Below, piece by piece: positions 33,935 through 42,051 of a stretch of 52,084 bases of DNA (within the stretch, counting starts at the first letter, position 1; each line of letters begins with the position of its first letter). The notes beneath the pieces are model-generated. The model searched no databases. It was not told where the DNA came from and was given only the letters and a program-made list of their open reading frames with translations. Origin of the DNA: Peptococcaceae bacterium BRH_c4b. GTDB taxonomy: Bacteria; Bacillota; Desulfotomaculia; Desulfotomaculales; Desulfocucumaceae. The stretch covers positions 1 to 52,084 of the forward strand of contig LADO01000016.1 in assembly GCA_000961595.1 (NCBI GenBank). The letters are read 5' to 3'. The translations under genes and the position numbers were made by a program.

Positions 33935-35368
33935 ATGAAGGAAAATACTATGCCTTTTAAGCTATCGAAAACTATAATATCATTTCTGTTATTTACCCTG
34001 GCCTGGAAGATGGCTTCACTATCCACAAACAGCCTGGTATTGCCTCCTCCTGAAAAAGTCATTTATAGTTTTGCAACTATTTTAATATCAGAAGATTCCT
34101 GGAAAACAACCGCCGGCACGGCCCGAAGGGCGCTGGCCGGGCTGTTCACCGCAGTATTTTCGGGAGTTTTTGCAGCAATAATACTGTCTCCCCTGACCCC
34201 TTACATACGCCCGGTAGTAACTCTGCTGCAAAATATACCACTGGTTTCGTGGACCCTGCTGGCCATCGTCTGGTTCGGCTTCACGGACGCCAGTGTTTCT
34301 TTTGTAGTTTTCACCTCAACCTTTCCTATTATCTACCTCAATACCATATCAGGTCTTTCCGGTATTAGCCCCCATTTGCAGGAGATATCCAAGAACTTCA
34401 GGCTTCCACCTGTATTGAAGTGGTACGGCATTGAATTGGCATCGGTGGGTATCCACATCTCCGCCGGTATTTCGGTGGCCATTGCCATTATGTGGAAATC
34501 TGTTGTGATGGCCGAGCTTTTTGCATCAATAAAGGGAGTCGGCCTGGCCATGGAAACCAGCAGAACATACCTGCAAACAGACATGTTAATGGCCTGGACG
34601 CTTTTGCTGGTTATACTCGGGCTAACTAGCGATATGGCCTGGCGCTTTTTAATTAAAAGCGGCTTTTTCATGAAATTCTACCGTTTGGGATTGCGTTGGC
34701 TTCCGGTACAGCTTTCAGTCATTGAACAAAATTTCCTTGACAACAACGTTTTCAAAATCGATGAGATAACAAAAAGCTATTGGCAGGACGGGCATTCCAG
34801 CAAAATACTCGACAATATATACTTGTCTCTTAATCCCGGTGAGGCAGTATATCTATCCGGCTTATCAGGTTCGGGCAAGACCACCCTCCTGCGCATCATG
34901 GCGGGACTTGAGACTCCCGATAGCGGTGAAGTTAACCAGAATGGAAGGAAACCATGCCTTATGTTTCAGGAGCCCCGGCTAATTCCATGGTTTACTGCCG
35001 AGGAGAACATTATTATAGTGCTTCGGCGCCAAATGCCATACAAGGCAGCAGCTTCAAAAGCCCGTCATATGCTCAATCATTTAGAAATACCCCACGACTA
35101 TTATCCTCAACAACTTAGCGGAGGCATGCAAAAAGCAGTTTCACTGGCCAGAACGCTGGCTGTGCTGAGTGACGTTATACTGCTTGACGAACCCTTTTCC
35201 TCATCTGATCCCGAACAAAAAAAACGTATGATGCAGTTAATTACCAGGGAGATAAGACCGGCGGATTCTATACTGATTGTGTCACACCACAGCGAAGATA
35301 TGTCCTTACCTGCCCATAGGAAATTAAACCTCGAGGGAAACCCGGCCGCACTATACGATTGTTCCTAA
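33935..35368 (+). CDS. ABC transporter permease-ATPase fusion (NitT/TauT type)
   Basis: 477 residues in two parts. Residues ~1-250 are a BPD_transp_1 permease with about six helices and the EAA-like loop (LQEISKNFRLPPVLKWYGIE). Residues ~272-460 are an ABC ATPase: Walker A GLSGSGKTT, Q-loop MFQEPRLIPW, signature LSGGMQKAVSLAR, Walker B VILLDEPF and H-loop SHH. NitT/TauT systems normally encode these as two proteins (SsuC and SsuB). The fusion would dimerise to give the full pore and two ATP sites. The start at 33935 has a poor binding site (ACGAGATA); ATG 33950 is an alternative. It is the partner of the upstream lipoprotein. Confidence 0.88.
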   Translation: MKENTMPFKLSKTIISFLLFTLAWKMASLSTNSLVLPPPEKVIYSFATILISEDSWKTTAGTARRALAGLFTAVFSGVFAAIILSPLTPYIRPVVTLLQNIPLVSWTLLAIVWFGFTDASVSFVVFTSTFPIIYLNTISGLSGISPHLQEISKNFRLPPVLKWYGIELASVGIHISAGISVAIAIMWKSVVMAELFASIKGVGLAMETSRTYLQTDMLMAWTLLLVILGLTSDMAWRFLIKSGFFMKFYRLGLRWLPVQLSVIEQNFLDNNVFKIDEITKSYWQDGHSSKILDNIYLSLNPGEAVYLSGLSGSGKTTLLRIMAGLETPDSGEVNQNGRKPCLMFQEPRLIPWFTAEENIIIVLRRQMPYKAAASKARHMLNHLEIPHDYYPQQLSGGMQKAVSLARTLAVLSDVILLDEPFSSSDPEQKKRMMQLITREIRPADSILIVSHHSEDMSLPAHRKLNLEGNPAALYDCS

Positions 35369-35530
35369 ATACCAGGACAAGGAATGCCCCACCGGGCCAT
35401 TTTAAAATACCCTTTTTCAAATACCTCCCCTGAATTTTTCTTTTGGACCATGGGTTAATTTTCATTAACACAATTATTATTCGATGAATATATTGGCAGA
35501 AAAGAAAACACGCTTAGGGGGGGTTGCGTA

Positions 35531-35677
35531 ATGGCATACGGATATGGTGGAGAATACGGTGGGGGATGCGGTGGCGGATACGGGGGTTTTGACGGCAGTT
35601 TCATCCTTTTCCTGATCCTGATTCTGCTGGTTTTCTCCATGCCGTACTACGGTGGATACTGCGGCGCCGACAAATAA
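35531..35677 (+). CDS. Gly-rich one-helix small protein 1 (48 aa)
   Basis: ATG after AGGGGGGGTTGCGTA. A Gly/Tyr-rich start (MAYGYGGEYGGGCGGGYGG) is followed by FDGSFILFLILILLVFSMP, a single hydrophobic helix, and YYGGYCGADK. The same helix and YYGGxxGA end recur in the next two genes, giving a tandem family of three. The layout resembles YjcZ-type sporulation small proteins of Bacillus, but I cannot prove homology. Two Cys are unique to this copy. Confidence 0.75.
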   Translation: MAYGYGGEYGGGCGGGYGGFDGSFILFLILILLVFSMPYYGGYCGADK

Positions 35678-35846
35678 TAATGTGGCATAAGCAAGCATCA
35701 GACTTTACTCACCAGGAAGCCCATGCCCTGCAGCTTGGGCTTTCCAGTTTTTTGCCATAATTTGTGAGGCAAAACGTTAACACTTTTATTTACTAACGAA
35801 TATATTGGCAATGTAGGATAACAACTTATTTAAAGGAGGGTTATTA

Positions 35847-35966
35847 ATGGGCTACGGATTCGGAGGCGGCGGCAGCAGCAGTTTCATTCTCTTTTTAGTT
35901 CTGATCCTGCTAGTTTTCTCCATGCCTTTCGGCGGCGGCGGATATTACGGTGCTGACCAAAAGTAA
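35847..35966 (+). CDS. Gly-rich one-helix small protein 2 (39 aa)
   Basis: ATG after AAAGGAGGGTTATTA. MGYGFGGGGSSSFILFLVLI then LLVFSMPFGGGGYYGADQK. The helix and the LVFSMP motif match the neighbours. The glycine-rich parts differ in length, so the copies have diverged under constraint on the helix. It lies 169 bp after the first copy. The sequence AACGAATATATTGGCA upstream (near 35796) is nearly repeated upstream of copy 1 (near 35480), suggesting that the promoter or leader was duplicated with the gene. Confidence 0.75.
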   Translation: MGYGFGGGGSSSFILFLVLILLVFSMPFGGGGYYGADQK

Positions 35967-36026
35967 TGCGGTTTTATGATGACCGCCAATAGTAAACCTT
36001 TTATTAAAAGTGTAAGGAGGTTTATT

Positions 36027-36134
36027 ATGGGCGGATACCCCTATTTTGACGGCAGCTTCATTCTCTTCTTAATTCTGATCCTGTTAGTTTTCTCTATGCC
36101 TTATTACGGCGGATATTACGGTGCCGGAAAATAA
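36027..36134 (+). CDS. Gly-rich one-helix small protein 3 (35 aa)
   Basis: ATG after TAAGGAGGTTTATT. MGGYPYFDGSFILFLILILL then VFSMPYYGGYYGAGK; the shortest copy. It keeps DGSFILFLILILLVFSMPYY exactly as in copy 1, so copies 1 and 3 are closest. It lies 60 bp after copy 2 and before a terminator, so copies 2 and 3 are probably cotranscribed. Confidence 0.75.
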   Translation: MGGYPYFDGSFILFLILILLVFSMPYYGGYYGAGK

Positions 36135-36168
36135 TGTGATTTGTCAGGCATGACCCGCCAGATTTGCC

Positions 36169-36199
36169 AAAAACCCTCCATTGCCATGGAGGGTTTTTG
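36169..36199 (+). terminator. Terminator of the Gly-rich gene cluster
   Basis: AAAACCCTCCA-TTGCCA-TGGAGGGTTTTTG; perfect stem with T tract. Confidence 0.85.
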
Positions 36200-36247
36200 T
36201 GATACTCGGTTCTTAATAACTTACAGTTTCATTCATCAGTCTACATA

Positions 36248-36278
36248 AAAATTCGGGCCGGGAAAAACCCCGGCCCTT
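36248..36278 (-). terminator. Terminator for the zinc-ribbon mini-gene
   Basis: Minus strand: GGGCCGGGG-TTTTT-CCCGGCCC then GAATTTTTATG. It follows the stop of the minus-strand gene at 36293 by about 15 nt. Confidence 0.65.
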
Positions 36279-36292
36279 AAAATTTCCAGTTT

Positions 36293-36415
36293 TTAATCTG
36301 CCTGATTGGGAATATATGTCATGTCACAATAAGGGCAACTTAGGTTAAGCAACCACTCCGGCCTGGATGCGGAGTAGCTTATTTTTTCGCAATAAGGACA
36401 GAAAATCCTGTACAT
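36293..36415 (-). CDS. 40-residue double-CPYC zinc-ribbon protein
   Basis: ATG preceded by GAGGAGTTGTTGCTG, TAA at 36293-36295. The product starts MYRIFCPYCEKISYSASRPE and ends WLLNLSCPYCDMTYIPNQAD. Two CPYC knuckles (C6, C9, C27, C30) 17 residues apart should bind one zinc (or a redox metal). Nothing else is left of a larger enzyme, so it is a stand-alone ribbon, perhaps an adaptor. It has its own terminator and is encoded opposite to the Gly-rich genes. No family recognised. Confidence 0.7.
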   Translation of the reverse strand: MYRIFCPYCEKISYSASRPEWLLNLSCPYCDMTYIPNQAD

Positions 36416-36662
36416 CAGCAACAACTCCTCTCCGACAGATGAAGCCAATTAAACGATACTATGACCCGAACAACTCCGGAGCATTTTGATTCTTTAGCCG
36501 GCTTACAATAAATATGACAACTTTTTACCTTTCTTTACACTTTCAAAATCCGGCATACTGGTATTTATGACCTTTTTTAGGGAAGAATGTTGTAAAATTC
36601 CCCATTATAAAAACTGCGAATTACGACATAATAAATCCAATTGATAAAACAGGAGGTGAATA

Positions 36663-36902
36663 GTGTTGATAACTGCCGAAGTGTCCCTTTACCCTCAGAA
36701 GACCACTAATGCCAGCCAGATAATAAACAATTCCCTTGAGACACTGACCAAATTTAACCTTGATAGCAATGTGGGGCCTGTTTCCACAAGGTTGCAGGGA
36801 GCAGACGAAGAAGTGTGGAACGGCATAAAAATCCTTTTTGAGCAGGCCAAAAACCAGAGCGAGGTAAATATGGTGGTTACCGTATCGAATTCAGCTGAAT
36901 AA
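36663..36902 (+). CDS. YkoF-like thiamine/HMP-binding domain protein
   Basis: 79 residues, start after AACAGGAGGTGAATAGTG: MLITAEVSLYPQKTTNASQI then INNSLETLTKFNLDSNVGPV, STRLQGADEEVWNGIKIL. The EVSLYP strand, the NxGPxSTRLxG segment and the closing VNMVVTVSNSAE match one repeat of the YkoF thiamine-binding fold. B. subtilis YkoF has two repeats, so this one-domain form would have to dimerise. It could bind thiamine or hydroxymethylpyrimidine in the cytoplasm. No TPP riboswitch is visible upstream. Confidence 0.7.
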   Translation: MLITAEVSLYPQKTTNASQIINNSLETLTKFNLDSNVGPVSTRLQGADEEVWNGIKILFEQAKNQSEVNMVVTVSNSAE

Positions 36903-36964
36903 TCTGAAAAAAAACCACATAAATGCCCGCAGGCGTTTAAATTGACAAGGTGAAATGTAGCTTT

Positions 36965-37047
36965 AAAGGAAAGGGGACACACCTCTTCAAAGGAAAGGGG
37001 ACACACCTCTCTTTGGAGCCGGGCTTTGAGGTCAGAGGAATGTCCCC
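36965..37047. repeat. GGGGACA...TGTCCCC hairpin repeat, copy 2, with 24-bp tandem duplication
   Basis: The full hairpin is 36997-37047 (GGGGACA, CCTCT ... AGAGG, TGTCCCC). The left end is preceded by an extra copy of itself: a 24-bp unit starting AAAGGAAAGGGGACACACCT occurs at 36965 and again at 36989. Confidence 0.65.
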
Positions 37048-37056
37048 AACTATTGT

Positions 37057-37094
37057 AAAACCACGCTATGCCTATAATGGCTGCGTGGTTTTTT
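37057..37094. terminator. Hairpin terminator downstream of selW-like gene
   Basis: AAAACCACGC/GCGTGGTTTT with a 16-nt loop. T-rich on both strands, so it can end the minus-strand selenoprotein transcript and also stop reading from the left. Confidence 0.7.
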
Positions 37095-37176
37095 GTTCTC
37101 CGTCGCAAACGGAGGCCGCTTGTTGCATGGTGATTCTTTCTCTCTTACGCGAAAGTGCAATATGGAAGTTGTTAAA

Positions 37177-37422
37177 CTACCGACCCAGCAGGGACGATAT
37201 TTTATTCTCCACCTCTCCCGCATTGGGGAAACGACCCTCCTTGTGTTTGGAGAAAATCAGTTGGTCGTTCAATACTACTTCAAACACGCCGCCGCTGGAA
37301 GGTGCCATAGAAATATCGTCGATGCCAAATTCCCTTTTAACAATATCGGCCAGACCGGCCGCTCTAGCCCTGTAACCTCAAGAGGTGCAGTAAGTAATAG
37401 AAAGTTTCCAATCCCCAGCCAT
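37177..37422 (-). CDS. selW: SelW/Rdx-family selenoprotein (UGA-encoded Sec in CxxU)
   Basis: ATG at 37422 lies 8 nt after AAAGGGG. The frame reads MAGDWKLSITYCTS, UGA (37378-37380), GYRARAAGLADIVKREFGI and on through APSSGGVFEVVLNDQLIFSK, EGRFPNAGEVENKI to a TAG at 37177 (81 residues if UGA is read as Sec). YCxxU/C-GYRARA, SSGGVFEV and KxEGRFP are the hallmarks of the SelW/Rdx thioredoxin-like fold, with Sec at the redox-active second position (C12, U15). A SECIS-like hairpin follows the UGA. It probably acts in thiol redox or peroxide handling. A gene finder that treats UGA as stop will miss it. Confidence 0.88.
37347..37361 (-). promoter_or_regulatory. Bacterial SECIS-like hairpin of selW
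   Basis: In the mRNA, CGGCC-GGUCU-GGCCG: a perfect 5-bp stem starting 17 nt after the UGA. Its GGUCU loop matches the SelB-binding loop of E. coli fdhF. It lies inside the coding region, as bacterial SECIS elements do. Confidence 0.8.
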
Positions 37423-37466
37423 TTTCTATTCCCCTTTCCATATTTCTTATTATCTCGCTAACAGAT

Positions 37467-37512
37467 GTAAGACCCCGTCCTCGAAGGTCGGGGAATAACC
37501 CCTTCCGAACCC
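37467..37512. repeat. Element B2, uninterrupted inverted copy of B1
   Basis: Minus strand: GGGTTCGGAAGGGGTTATTC, then CCCGACCTTCGAGGACGGGG and TCTTAC. It contains the hairpin CCCCGTCCT/AGGTCGGGG. It matches the outer parts of 33760-33928 with about one mismatch. It lies 45 bp upstream of the selW start codon and could affect that transcript. The following 300 bp (37513-37815) show no gene. Confidence 0.65.
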
Positions 37513-37815
37513 GAGGCTCGATTATACCGGCGTAGATAACCATAATGTCCAAGGTCCTACTACCCTAACAAGTTATTTTATCATAAAAACATACCCGGGC
37601 TCAATATTTGACGTTGACAAGTCCGGCCCAATCTGAGCATTCATCTTTTCCCAAGGGCTTAATCCGGGAACAAAAAATAAATTAAATAATTCACAAGGAA
37701 TCCTGGCAGTATTCGAGAATATTTTCAAACAAATGCAAGAATGCCCGTATTATTCTAGCGTGCCGGTCTATTATAGTCTGCTCATTATTCCAATCCGGTA
37801 TTTGGAGGTCTTACC

Positions 37816-40509
37816 ATGAAAGGGTTTAACTTTTCGAGCATCCGCGCCCGGCTTATGCTCCTAGTGCTGATAGCTATCTTGCCGGCGCTGGGATTAACCC
37901 TATATACGGCGACGGAACATCGCCATCAGGCTGCCGCTGAGGCACAGCAGGAGGCTTTACGCCTGGTGCGGCTGGCCTCCCAAGACCAGGAGGAAGTTAT
38001 TTCCAGGACACGCCAACTGCTGGCTGTAATGGTCCAGATCCCCGAAGTGCGCAGCGGCAATAGCGCTGCCTGCAATTCGCTGTTCTCCAGAGTTATAGAA
38101 CATTACCCGCTTTATGCCGGCTTCGGGTTGATTAATACCGACGGGAGTCTGTCATGCAGTTTCCCCCAAGCCAACAAGCCGGTAAAACTAGGGGACCGTC
38201 AATATTTTCAAACTGCTCTGAAAACAAAAGATTTCGCCATCGGCGACTACTCCATCAACCGCGTTACCGGAAAACCGTCACTCCAACTGGCCTACCCTGT
38301 TTTTGATGAAGAAGGACATGTAAAATCAGTGCTCTTTGTCTCGGTAAACCTGACCTGGCTGAATCAACTGGCTTCAAAGGCGGAGTTGCCCGATGGCGCA
38401 TCAGTTACAATCATCGACAGAAACGGCACCATTCTTTCCCGCCACCCCGACCCTGAAAAATGGGTGGGGAAAACCATGCCCGAGGCAGCCATCATCAGAA
38501 CAGTATTAGGAGTAAAAAGTGAGGGCACGGTAAAAAGCACCGGCGTGGACGGAGTACCGAAGCTCTACGCCTATAAACCACTGAACGGGCCGGACAAGGA
38601 AGCAAATTTATATATATATTCCGGATTCCCCGAAAAAGTCGTTCTTGCGGACGCCAACCGGATGCTGGCCCGGAATCTGGCCGCCATGGGTATGGAGGCC
38701 GTCACGGTACTGTTACTGGCCTGGGTGGGCGGGAAAATTTTTTTCCTGCGCCGGATACAAGATCTGTTAGAGTCAACCCGGCGGCTGGCCCGGGGAGAAC
38801 TGCAAGCACGTACAGATCTCCGCTATGACAAAGGCGAACTGGGTCAGTTATCCCGCTCCTTTGACGAAATGGCCGGAATACTGGCGCTGCGCGAGTCCCA
38901 ACTGAATGAGACCAATGCCAAATACCGTTCCCTGGTAGAGAACAGCACCCGGAAACTGGGCCAAAACCTGAATTTAGAAAGACTGGCGGAGGATGTTTGC
39001 CGCACCTGTGTTGAAAAATACGAAGTCAAGCTTGCCCGCCTGGCAACTGCAGAATCTGACGGAAGCGTCCGCTTGCTGGAGCAACACCCCCCGGATACCG
39101 AATTTCCCGCCGCGGGAATAAATATCCGCTGGGACGATACCTCCCCGGGGCAGGGGCCAACCGGGCGGGCCATCCGTAGCGAGTCACCGGTTATAATAAA
39201 CGATCTGGCCGGAGAGCCCGCAGGTGAACCGTGGGTTCGGGAAATGCTTGCCAAAGGATATCTATCCCTGGCTGCATTGCCGCTTGTCAGCCGGGACAAG
39301 GTATTCGGGGTACTGAACCTCTACAACGACAAACCGGGGTTTTTCAACCCCGCACGGATCGAATTTTTTCAAGCATATGTCCACCAGGCCGCAGCAGCGC
39401 TGGAAAACGCCCGTTTATACAGCGAAGCGCAGCAGCGTTACGAACGCCTGGGCGCGCTACGCAACATAGATCTTGCCATTACCGGCAGCCTGGACCTGCG
39501 TGTAACCTTTAACGTCATACTGGATCAGGTTACCTCCCAGTTGGGCATCGATGCCGCCGCCATCTTGTTGCTCAATCCATACACGCAACTTCTGGAATTC
39601 GCCGCCGGGAGAGGATTTCATACCAGCGGCATAAAACACACGGTCCGGCGCATGGGTGAGGGTAACCCGGGTTTTGCCGCCCTGGAGCGCCAGACCATCC
39701 ATATATCCAATCTGTCCGAGGCGAGGGAAACCTTTACCCGTTACACTCTGCTGGAAAAGGAGAATTTCATAGCCTACTATGGTGTGCCCCTGGTGGCCAA
39801 GGGACTGGTGAAGGGTGTCCTGGAAATATTTCACCGTGCGCCACTGAACCCGAACCGGGAATGGCTGGAATTTTTAAACACCCTGGCCGGCCAGGCGGCC
39901 ATTGCCATAGACAATGCCGCCCTTTTTAGCGATCTTCAGCGCTCCAACATCAAACTCACCCTGGCCTACGACGCCACCATCGAAGGCTGGTCCCGCGCCC
40001 TTGACCTAAGAGACAAGGAAACCGAGGGTCACTCCCGGCGCGTGACCGATAGGACTGTAGCCCTGGCTCAGGCCATGGGCATGAGCGAAGCGGATCTGGT
40101 ACACATACGCAGGGGAGCGCTGCTGCATGACATAGGCAAGATGGGGGTTCCGGACCACATACTGCTGAAACCTGGACCCCTTACCGACGAAGAATGGCGT
40201 ATTATGCGCCGGCACCCGGTATACGCCTACGAAATGCTTTCCCCTATCGCCTACCTGCTTCCAGCGATGGATATTCCATACTGCCACCATGAAAAATGGG
40301 ACGGCACGGGATATCCCCGGGGACTGACAGGTGAGCAGATCCCATTGCCGGCACGGATTTTTTCCCTGGTAGACGTCTGGGACGCCCTGTGCTCGGACCG
40401 CCCCTACCGTAAGGCCTGGTCCCGGGAAAAAGCCAGGGATTATATAAGCTCCCTGGCAGGAACACATTTTGACAATACGATAGTAGAACTGTTCCTGAAA
40501 ATGGAGTAG
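37816..40509 (+). CDS. Cache-HAMP-GAF-GAF-HD-GYP signalling protein
   Basis: 897 residues. TM1 (~12-30); double-Cache sensor (~45-285) with GDYSINRVTGKPSLQLAYPV; TM2; HAMP (RRIQDLLESTRRLARGE); two GAF domains (~390-535 and ~560-705); C-terminal HD-GYP (~715-897). The HD-GYP catalytic set is complete: HDIGKMGVPDHIL, MRRHP, and HHEKWDGTGYPRGL, so it should hydrolyse cyclic-di-GMP in response to an external ligand plus cytoplasmic signals. TTGGAGGTCTTACC precedes the ATG. No partner gene is adjacent; pcm follows. Confidence 0.92.
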   Translation: MKGFNFSSIRARLMLLVLIAILPALGLTLYTATEHRHQAAAEAQQEALRLVRLASQDQEEVISRTRQLLAVMVQIPEVRSGNSAACNSLFSRVIEHYPLYAGFGLINTDGSLSCSFPQANKPVKLGDRQYFQTALKTKDFAIGDYSINRVTGKPSLQLAYPVFDEEGHVKSVLFVSVNLTWLNQLASKAELPDGASVTIIDRNGTILSRHPDPEKWVGKTMPEAAIIRTVLGVKSEGTVKSTGVDGVPKLYAYKPLNGPDKEANLYIYSGFPEKVVLADANRMLARNLAAMGMEAVTVLLLAWVGGKIFFLRRIQDLLESTRRLARGELQARTDLRYDKGELGQLSRSFDEMAGILALRESQLNETNAKYRSLVENSTRKLGQNLNLERLAEDVCRTCVEKYEVKLARLATAESDGSVRLLEQHPPDTEFPAAGINIRWDDTSPGQGPTGRAIRSESPVIINDLAGEPAGEPWVREMLAKGYLSLAALPLVSRDKVFGVLNLYNDKPGFFNPARIEFFQAYVHQAAAALENARLYSEAQQRYERLGALRNIDLAITGSLDLRVTFNVILDQVTSQLGIDAAAILLLNPYTQLLEFAAGRGFHTSGIKHTVRRMGEGNPGFAALERQTIHISNLSEARETFTRYTLLEKENFIAYYGVPLVAKGLVKGVLEIFHRAPLNPNREWLEFLNTLAGQAAIAIDNAALFSDLQRSNIKLTLAYDATIEGWSRALDLRDKETEGHSRRVTDRTVALAQAMGMSEADLVHIRRGALLHDIGKMGVPDHILLKPGPLTDEEWRIMRRHPVYAYEMLSPIAYLLPAMDIPYCHHEKWDGTGYPRGLTGEQIPLPARIFSLVDVWDALCSDRPYRKAWSREKARDYISSLAGTHFDNTIVELFLKME

Positions 40510-40625
40510 TAGATTACCCTCACCGGACGGATAACAGTTAATGATGTGGTATATTATTAAAGTAAGTGCATTTACAGGTAATAGATAAATCATACGAACG
40601 GAAAAAAATAACGAGGAGTGGAAGT

Positions 40626-41291
40626 ATGTCACCACTACCTGACGAGTGGTCCGAAGAGCGCAAAAAAATGGTGGAGCTGCAGATCGCTGCCCGGGGCGTT
40701 AAAAATCAATCCGTATTGGACAGCATGCTGACCGTTCCCCGCCACCATTTTGTGCCGGAAAAACTGCAGCTTTACGCCTATGAGGACCGGCCCCTGCCCA
40801 TAGGCGAGGGGCAAACCATCAGCCAGCCCTATATAGTCGCTTTTATGGTAGCATCGCTGGAACCTGCCTCCAGGGACAGAATACTGGAAATAGGTACCGG
40901 TTCCGGCTACGCAGCAGCAGTCCTTTCCCGGATTGTGACTATGGTTTATACCATTGAGCGGCATGAGATCCTTGCCGGGGAAGCCAAGTCGCGCTTCAAG
41001 GATTTAAAATACGACAACATCAGTGTTCGTGTGGGAGACGGGACCAGCGGCTGGGCCGGGGAAGAACCTTTTGACGGCATACTGGTATCGGCCGGAGCCC
41101 CCTCGGCGCCTGACACTTTATTGAAGCAGCTCAAAACCGGCGGCTCACTGGTCATCCCGGTGGGAGAACTGGGCCGCCAGAAATTGCAGCGTATAACACG
41201 CCAAAAAGACGGGGGCTACACCCGGGAAAACATTGGACTGGTGCAATTCGTACCCCTTATCGGCAAAGAAGGCTGGGGTGAAAGCGAATGA
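40626..41291 (+). CDS. pcm: Protein-L-isoaspartate O-methyltransferase
   Basis: 221 residues from ATG 40626 (after GAGGAGTGGAAGT). Family signature: VPRHHFVPEKLQLYAYEDRP, LPIGEGQTISQPYIVAFM and the SAM-binding ILEIGTGSGYAAAVLSRI. The end has GGSLVIPVGELGRQKLQRIT. It methylates isoaspartyl residues in aged proteins so that they can be repaired, useful in long-lived spores. The frame can be extended to 40566 but that has no binding site. Convergent with the CBS gene (18-bp gap). Confidence 0.93.
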   Translation: MSPLPDEWSEERKKMVELQIAARGVKNQSVLDSMLTVPRHHFVPEKLQLYAYEDRPLPIGEGQTISQPYIVAFMVASLEPASRDRILEIGTGSGYAAAVLSRIVTMVYTIERHEILAGEAKSRFKDLKYDNISVRVGDGTSGWAGEEPFDGILVSAGAPSAPDTLLKQLKTGGSLVIPVGELGRQKLQRITRQKDGGYTRENIGLVQFVPLIGKEGWGESE

Positions 41292-41309
41292 GCCTTCCTT
41301 CGCAGCGCT

Positions 41310-41777
41310 TTACCCTCTATAAGCAGCCTTAATGACATCCTGCCTGGTGATAATACCCAGAAGTTTTTGATCTCCGTCCACCACCGGAACCCTGTTAATA
41401 CCCTTTTCCACCATCATGGTAGCCACCTTTTCCACTGGAGTTTCCGGCACCACCGTGTGCACCCTGCCGGACATAAGGTCGCCCACCTTTTGCGCTATAT
41501 GGCGCTTTAAATCTTCCATGAAGCGCTGGGGCCTTTCCAGGTAAATAATCCCCCCCAGTATATTGGTATACACCGGAGCTTTTATTTCCTCCTGCTGAAT
41601 TACCATGTCCCCCTCGCTGATAATACCCACAACCTTTCCTTCCCCGTCCACCACCGGCAAACCGCTTATTCTACGCTCCAGCAGCAGGCGGGCCACCTTT
41701 TCCACATCATCCCCGGGAGTTACGGTAACAACCTCCCTGGTCATTATATCTCCGGCCGTTGCTTTTTCAGTCATCAT
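41310..41777 (-). CDS. Tandem CBS-domain protein
   Basis: 155 residues: MTEKATAGDIMTREVVTVTP, ERRISGLPVVDGEGKVVGII, then DLMSGRVHTVVPETPVEKVA and INRVPVVDGDQKLLGIITRQ. Two CBS motifs separated by an insert (KAPVYTNILGGIIYLERPQR) form a Bateman module, which senses adenine nucleotides such as AMP, ATP or SAM. No effector domain is attached. I start at ATG 41777 after GGATGGGA; 41774 and 41783 are alternatives. The long open frame upstream is an artefact. Confidence 0.85.
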   Translation of the reverse strand: MMTEKATAGDIMTREVVTVTPGDDVEKVARLLLERRISGLPVVDGEGKVVGIISEGDMVIQQEEIKAPVYTNILGGIIYLERPQRFMEDLKRHIAQKVGDLMSGRVHTVVPETPVEKVATMMVEKGINRVPVVDGDQKLLGIITRQDVIKAAYRG

Positions 41778-42051
41778 TCCCATCCTTTCAATTGCGTTTA
41801 CTCTACATGTCATCTTATTGAATATAACTATAGTATAACAGTATTGACATTCATCTCCAGTAGAAATTTTGCAGTATTTTTCCACCCGGCAGCGGAATAT
41901 ATGCAAAAGGTTATGAAAACTACCGGGCAGCAGCCTGAGATGACCGGAGAGCATGAGCGAAACAGGCTCCTTGTCCGGTTCTATTTTTTCACCTGGCAAA
42001 ATATTCATTATAAGGTTGTCCTTTGCGGAATGACATGTGCGGGGTGATAAC

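Noticed and set aside
36950-37461. Two plus-strand frames of 120-140 codons
   Set aside because: They are antisense to the selW-like gene and cover repeat DNA; the products have no recognisable features.
37364-37552. Minus-strand 62-codon frame upstream of selW
   Set aside because: It overlaps repeat B2 and the selW start in another frame and has no plausible binding site.
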